Shown here: positions 29,416 through 32,809 of the stretch, in pieces
How positions within the stretch are numbered: position 1 is the stretch's first letter
How the letters are laid out: the number at the start of each line of letters is the position of its first letter
Assembly: GCA_002381945.1 (NCBI GenBank)
Contig: DFXY01000062.1
Span: forward strand, 43,838-76,646
Length of the DNA: 32,809 nt
Direction: 5' to 3'
Source of the DNA: Bacteriovoracaceae bacterium UBA4096
GTDB taxonomy: Bacteria > Bdellovibrionota > Bacteriovoracia > Bacteriovoracales > Bacteriovoracaceae
Translations under genes and position numbers: made by a program
The notes under the pieces: generated by a model
Told to the model about the DNA's origin: nothing
Database searches by the model: none
What the model saw: the letters and a program-made list of their open reading frames with translations, nothing else

Positions 29416-30942
29416 ATGACCATAGACCAAAACGTAGAAGAGGAAAAGCTACCTCCTACGGATCAAATAAGCTCTGAAGACGAAACTTCAGGGGACTCAG
29501 ATGGTGAAACATCTGAAGATAAAGAGAACCGAGAAGAAAATAGATTCAAAGAAGGCCAGATCCTGCGCTTTGTGAGAGTCCGATTTCCCGGTAACTCACG
29601 CTCGTTCCCATTTCTTGTAGGTAAAAGACGCATTGAATACGGTCAGAAAGTAGTCGCCATGTCCGATCGCGGAATGGCCGTGGGTTATGTGAACTCCTTT
29701 CCTTACGAAGTACCTTTCAACAAAAGCATGTTGCCCATCAGAAGCATCTCAAAAGTTGCGACTGATGAGGATATCGTCAAAGATAAAGAAGCATATCGCC
29801 AACAAAAAGACGCTGAAAACATTTGTAATGATCTCATTCAGGATTTCAAGCTCGATATGCAACTGACCCATGTGGAATTCACTTCTTTCGGAAAGAAAGC
29901 AGTCTTCTACTTTATCGCACCTGCACGAGTGGATTTCCGTGATCTGGTAAAAGACCTGGTCGGAAAACTTAAAACTCGAATTGAACTCCGTCAGATCTCT
30001 GTTCGTGATCGTTCTGCTTCCATTGGTGGAATTGGTCCTTGTGGCCGTGAACTTTGTTGTTCGTCTTTCCTGACCAAGTATGGAAATGTCGGCATTAAAA
30101 TGGCCAAGAATCAGGACCTCACCCTGAATTTCTCGAAACTCAACGGGGTTTGCGGCCAGCTTAAGTGCTGCTTGCAATACGAAGATGATGTTTATCGTGA
30201 AAAACGGGCACGTCTTCCTAAAGAAGGCGACTATATTTCTACCCACACCGGAGAAATGGGCCGGGTGGATCGTCTTCATCTTTTAACCGAACAATTTGTC
30301 ATGATGACCAACCGTGGAGTGCGTAAGCGCTACGTTGTTGACCTTTATAAAGACACTCTTGATAGAGAGTCTGCCAATTTCCCGAAAGAGTTTGATTCAG
30401 TTTCTGATGAAACTCATAAAGTCATTGGAATGGATGAGGCCCAGGCCAAAAAAACCAAGGCCTTCGAAGCCGAAGTTAAAACTTATAAAGAATCAGGTAA
30501 GTCATTTGCTGAGGGGATTTTTGAATCCCTGTTTGGTGAAAAGTCCCTCGATTACGCACTTCCAGAAATTGCTGAATTAGAAAATGACAGACCTCGGATT
30601 AAAACTCCGGATGAGGAAGAGGAAATCTCCTACACTATGTCGGATGAAGATCGTCTTCCGGATGATGAAGATGAAGATTTAATTGATCATGGTCCGGTGA
30701 GAACCCGATCAGATTCAGATAGAAATCGTGGTCCTCGCCCTGATAACAGACATCGCGACCAGCAACGAGGACCCAGACAGGATAATCGTCCTGCCGGTCA
30801 TGGAGCAGGTCCGAATACATCTAATCGTGGTCCGAGACCTGATAACCGAAATCGCGGGCCTCGTCCACAAGGTGCAAATCCAAACCGTCCTCAAGGTGGA
30901 GGACAAGGTCAAAATCAAGGAAGAAATCGACCACCGAGATGA
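29416..30942 (+). CDS. ricT: PSP1-domain protein, RicT (YaaT) homolog with long charged tails
   Basis: The product has 508 residues. An acidic N-terminal stretch (1-45) precedes the PSP1 core (about 50-300), in which cysteines cluster as GPCGRELCCSSFL and GVCGQLKCCLQY, the sites tied to Fe-S binding in Bacillus RicT. RicT acts with RicA and RicF on RNase Y and mRNA processing in Bacillus. The C-terminus is unusual: an acidic segment (EEEE, DDEDED) followed by about 75 residues rich in Arg, Gly, Pro, Asn and Gln with repeated NRGPRPDNR, resembling RNA-binding RGG tails. It lies 47 bp after holB. RicA and RicF partners are not seen here. Confidence 0.9.
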   Translation: MTIDQNVEEEKLPPTDQISSEDETSGDSDGETSEDKENREENRFKEGQILRFVRVRFPGNSRSFPFLVGKRRIEYGQKVVAMSDRGMAVGYVNSFPYEVPFNKSMLPIRSISKVATDEDIVKDKEAYRQQKDAENICNDLIQDFKLDMQLTHVEFTSFGKKAVFYFIAPARVDFRDLVKDLVGKLKTRIELRQISVRDRSASIGGIGPCGRELCCSSFLTKYGNVGIKMAKNQDLTLNFSKLNGVCGQLKCCLQYEDDVYREKRARLPKEGDYISTHTGEMGRVDRLHLLTEQFVMMTNRGVRKRYVVDLYKDTLDRESANFPKEFDSVSDETHKVIGMDEAQAKKTKAFEAEVKTYKESGKSFAEGIFESLFGEKSLDYALPEIAELENDRPRIKTPDEEEEISYTMSDEDRLPDDEDEDLIDHGPVRTRSDSDRNRGPRPDNRHRDQQRGPRQDNRPAGHGAGPNTSNRGPRPDNRNRGPRPQGANPNRPQGGGQGQNQGRNRPPR

Positions 30943-30946
30943 TCTC

Positions 30947-32077
30947 ATGAGGATACTTCATACATCTGACTGGCATCTAGGAAAACGTCTCTTCAAACTC
31001 GATCGATCCCCAGAACATGAACTTTTTCTTGCCTGGTTATTACAGACTTTAAAAGAAAAAAAGATCGATGTCCTTTTGATTGCCGGGGATATTTTTGATA
31101 CTCCCACTCCACCCCATCAAAGCTTAGAGACCTTTTATAATTTCCTTCATCAAGTTTCAGTTGAAACTCAGACTGAAACGATGATTATCGCAGGCAACCA
31201 TGATTCAGGCCTTCTGCTTGAGGCACCCTCCAAAATTCTCTCTCCTCACAGAGTCAAGGTTTGGGGAAAACTCTCACTTAATCCTGAAGATCATTGGATC
31301 AAACTTAAAAACTTTGAATTATGTGCCCTACCTTTTTTCAGATCTTACGAATTATTACCTCAAGGTGACGGTGATGCCCTCGAGGCCTTAAAAAAATACC
31401 TCACTAAAGAGCGAACTCTTCCTCAGGTACTCATGCTTCACCATCTGGCCGGAGTCTTTGAGGCCGCCGGTTCCGAACAAGTCATAGGTTTAAGTGGTGT
31501 GGATTCAATCCCAACCGAGATTTTAAAAAGTTTTGATTATGTGGCCTTAGGCCATATCCATAAGCCGCAGAAAATCGGCGATATGAGCTACTACTCAGGC
31601 TCACCGATACCCCTGCGTTTTTCAGAGACGGCGAAAAAGTCAGTCGTCTTAATTGAAGAAAGAGAGGGAACCTTTTCGTCTGAAATTCTTCCTCTGCCAG
31701 TGTTTCGAAATCTCTTTATCGTTAAGACCAATGAAAATGATTATCGAAGTGACATTGATCAACTGACCAAAACCTCTGATTTAAAACCAATGGTTGAAAT
31801 TCAGATTGAGCTATCCTCCCCTAAAGTTGGCCTGATCGATGAAATTAAGGACCTTCTGGACAAAAAAGAAATGGAGCTCTTGTCTTTCATGCCTCTCTAT
31901 CAGGATGGGGAGAAGAAAGAGCGCAGGAGCGAGAAACTTTTTGAACTCTCGCCAGTGGAATTATTTGAAGAATTCTTTGCAACCAAATTTCGGGACGCCG
32001 AGGGTATGCCGGAAGATTTGAAAGATGATTTTAAGGCCCTTCTGGATAAGGTGAAACATGCGTCTCATTCGCCTTAG
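30947..32077 (+). CDS. sbcD: Exonuclease subunit SbcD (Mre11-type nuclease)
   Basis: The 376-residue nuclease subunit of SbcCD processes hairpins and protein-blocked DNA ends. Metallophosphoesterase motifs are in order: DWHLGK near the start, GDIFD, GNHDS and GHIHKP, then a C-terminal capping domain. ATG 30947 is chosen because the DWH motif then lies at residue 8 as in the family. A longer in-frame start at 30728 would run through ricT in another frame. It begins 4 bp after ricT and overlaps sbcC by 20 bp. Confidence 0.95.
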   Translation: MRILHTSDWHLGKRLFKLDRSPEHELFLAWLLQTLKEKKIDVLLIAGDIFDTPTPPHQSLETFYNFLHQVSVETQTETMIIAGNHDSGLLLEAPSKILSPHRVKVWGKLSLNPEDHWIKLKNFELCALPFFRSYELLPQGDGDALEALKKYLTKERTLPQVLMLHHLAGVFEAAGSEQVIGLSGVDSIPTEILKSFDYVALGHIHKPQKIGDMSYYSGSPIPLRFSETAKKSVVLIEEREGTFSSEILPLPVFRNLFIVKTNENDYRSDIDQLTKTSDLKPMVEIQIELSSPKVGLIDEIKDLLDKKEMELLSFMPLYQDGEKKERRSEKLFELSPVELFEEFFATKFRDAEGMPEDLKDDFKALLDKVKHASHSP

Positions 32078-32809
32078 AATCAAAAACATCGCTTCACTCA
32101 AAGGTGAGCATCAAATTGATTTCAAACAGATTCAGGAACAGAGTCCGTTATTCGCCATAACAGGTGAGACCGGATCGGGAAAGTCTTCCATCTTAAATAG
32201 TATCGGCCTGGCCTTATACGGACAAATTTATAAAAAAAACGTCAATCAACTGGACGTGGTTACACTGGGTGAAAAAGACGGATCAATTGAGCTGATCTTT
32301 CAAGTCAAAGGTAAATACTATCTTGCTGACTGGAGAGCACGGGTTCGCAAACAAAATGGTGAGCCCTACTCCACCCCACAGACTCCTGTCAGAAATCTTT
32401 ACGTTCTGGAAGGGCCGGACTTTTCCGATGCTAAAAATATCGCCACGCTCTCAACCCCTGAATTACTGAATCTGGATTTTGATCAATTCTGCAAGTGTAT
32501 CATCTTAAATCAAGGTGAATTTGCCAAATTTCTCACCAGTTCCTTTTCTGACAGAAAAGATATTCTGGAAAAACTTTATCCAGGAGAACTTCTGGAAAGC
32601 ATGGGACGGGAACTAAGGCAGGAACTCGATGCTCTTGTGGCCACAAAGAATGAACTGGAGATAAAACTCGGTGAACTCAAAGGTGATACCTATTCAGGTG
32701 AAATGCTAAAAGATGATAAAGCAAGACTAGAAAAAGAATTGAGCTCTCTTGAAGTAACTTCAAAGCATATAGAAAAACTTGATTATCATTTTGTCAGTCT
32801 CTTCTCCTA
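32058..32809 (+). CDS. sbcC: Exonuclease subunit SbcC (Rad50-type ATPase), N-terminal part
   Basis: The reading frame starts at ATG 32058, inside the last 20 bp of sbcD, and stays open to the end of the window (250 codons), so the gene is cut by the window edge. The start MRLIRLRIKNIASLKGE and Walker A GETGSGKSSILNSI (about residues 36-49) are typical of SbcC/Rad50. The Q-loop region LNQGEFAKFL follows at about residue 150, then the beginning of the coiled coil (from about 180). SbcC supplies the ATPase and long coiled-coil arms to SbcD. Confidence 0.94.
   Translation, partial: MRLIRLRIKNIASLKGEHQIDFKQIQEQSPLFAITGETGSGKSSILNSIGLALYGQIYKKNVNQLDVVTLGEKDGSIELIFQVKGKYYLADWRARVRKQNGEPYSTPQTPVRNLYVLEGPDFSDAKNIATLSTPELLNLDFDQFCKCIILNQGEFAKFLTSSFSDRKDILEKLYPGELLESMGRELRQELDALVATKNELEIKLGELKGDTYSGEMLKDDKARLEKELSSLEVTSKHIEKLDYHFVSLFS

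Noticed and set aside
29749..30279. 176-codon minus-strand frame inside ricT
   Set aside because: It is antisense to the strongly conserved PSP1 core and has no family features or ribosome site.
30728..30946. Upstream extension of SbcD
   Set aside because: It runs through the ricT tail in another frame. SbcD motifs start directly after ATG 30947.

Overview
The window looks like a chromosomal segment of a Gram-negative, predatory-type delta-proteobacterium of the Bdellovibrionota (Bacteriovorax/Peredibacter-like). This is inferred from moderate G+C content by eye, LPS core genes, lipoproteins and an outer-membrane barrel, many secreted proteins of no known family, and the co-occurrence of a RicT-type PSP1 protein, a GYF_2 membrane protein and an H1-like SWIB protein. 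No rRNA, tRNA or CRISPR array was seen.

Layout. (1) 1-357 is the tail of an HD-GYP protein. (2) 411-4564 is an accessory patch: five paralogous secreted proteins with six conserved cysteines. Four run in tandem on the plus strand and one faces them. The tandem copies are interleaved with a second unknown gene ('gene X'), which is complete once (1868-2479) and reduced to deletion remnants twice. Two adjacent repeat units are both exactly 749 bp (2482-3230 and 3231-3979). (3) 4579-7543 (minus) holds an RhlE-like DEAD-box helicase, a STAS protein and RmuC. (4) 7636-9983 (plus) holds a secreted papain-like protease overlapped by a small secreted Cys-rich protein, then a tyrosine recombinase. (5) 9980-15599 (minus) holds a possible PilZ-like protein, a LolC/E-type permease, FadJ and FadI. 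The last three form a beta-oxidation operon with the permease as passenger. (6) 15701-16485 is a RayT (HUH Y1) transposase gene bounded by a perfect 25-bp inverted repeat, next to the terminator of an outer-membrane barrel gene. (7) 17804-21700 (minus) is a tightly packed operon: heptosyltransferase, Kdo transferase, an unknown protein and a Flp-type prepilin. (8) 21914-22351 encodes an H1-like/SWIB chromatin protein with a strong terminator, facing a DUF488 protein. (9) 23034-26663 holds a short CNNM/CorC-type membrane protein, then (minus) SufE, HemB, a Spy/CpxP-like protein and a lipoprotein in one operon. (10) 26807-32809 (plus) holds a GYF_2 membrane protein, Tmk, HolB, RicT, SbcD and the start of SbcC, mostly overlapping or a few bases apart.

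How the genes work together. The housekeeping parts are coherent: fatty-acid oxidation (FadI + FadJ), LPS inner core assembly (WaaA-like + GT9), Fe-S/haem supply (SufE + HemB), DNA replication and repair (Tmk, HolB, SbcCD, RmuC) and RNA metabolism (helicase, RicT). The most unusual material is the six-cysteine gene array, with its decayed passenger gene and sharply localised C-terminal divergence, and the RayT gene with perfect terminal inverted repeats. All functions are read from the sequence by eye; no database search was run.
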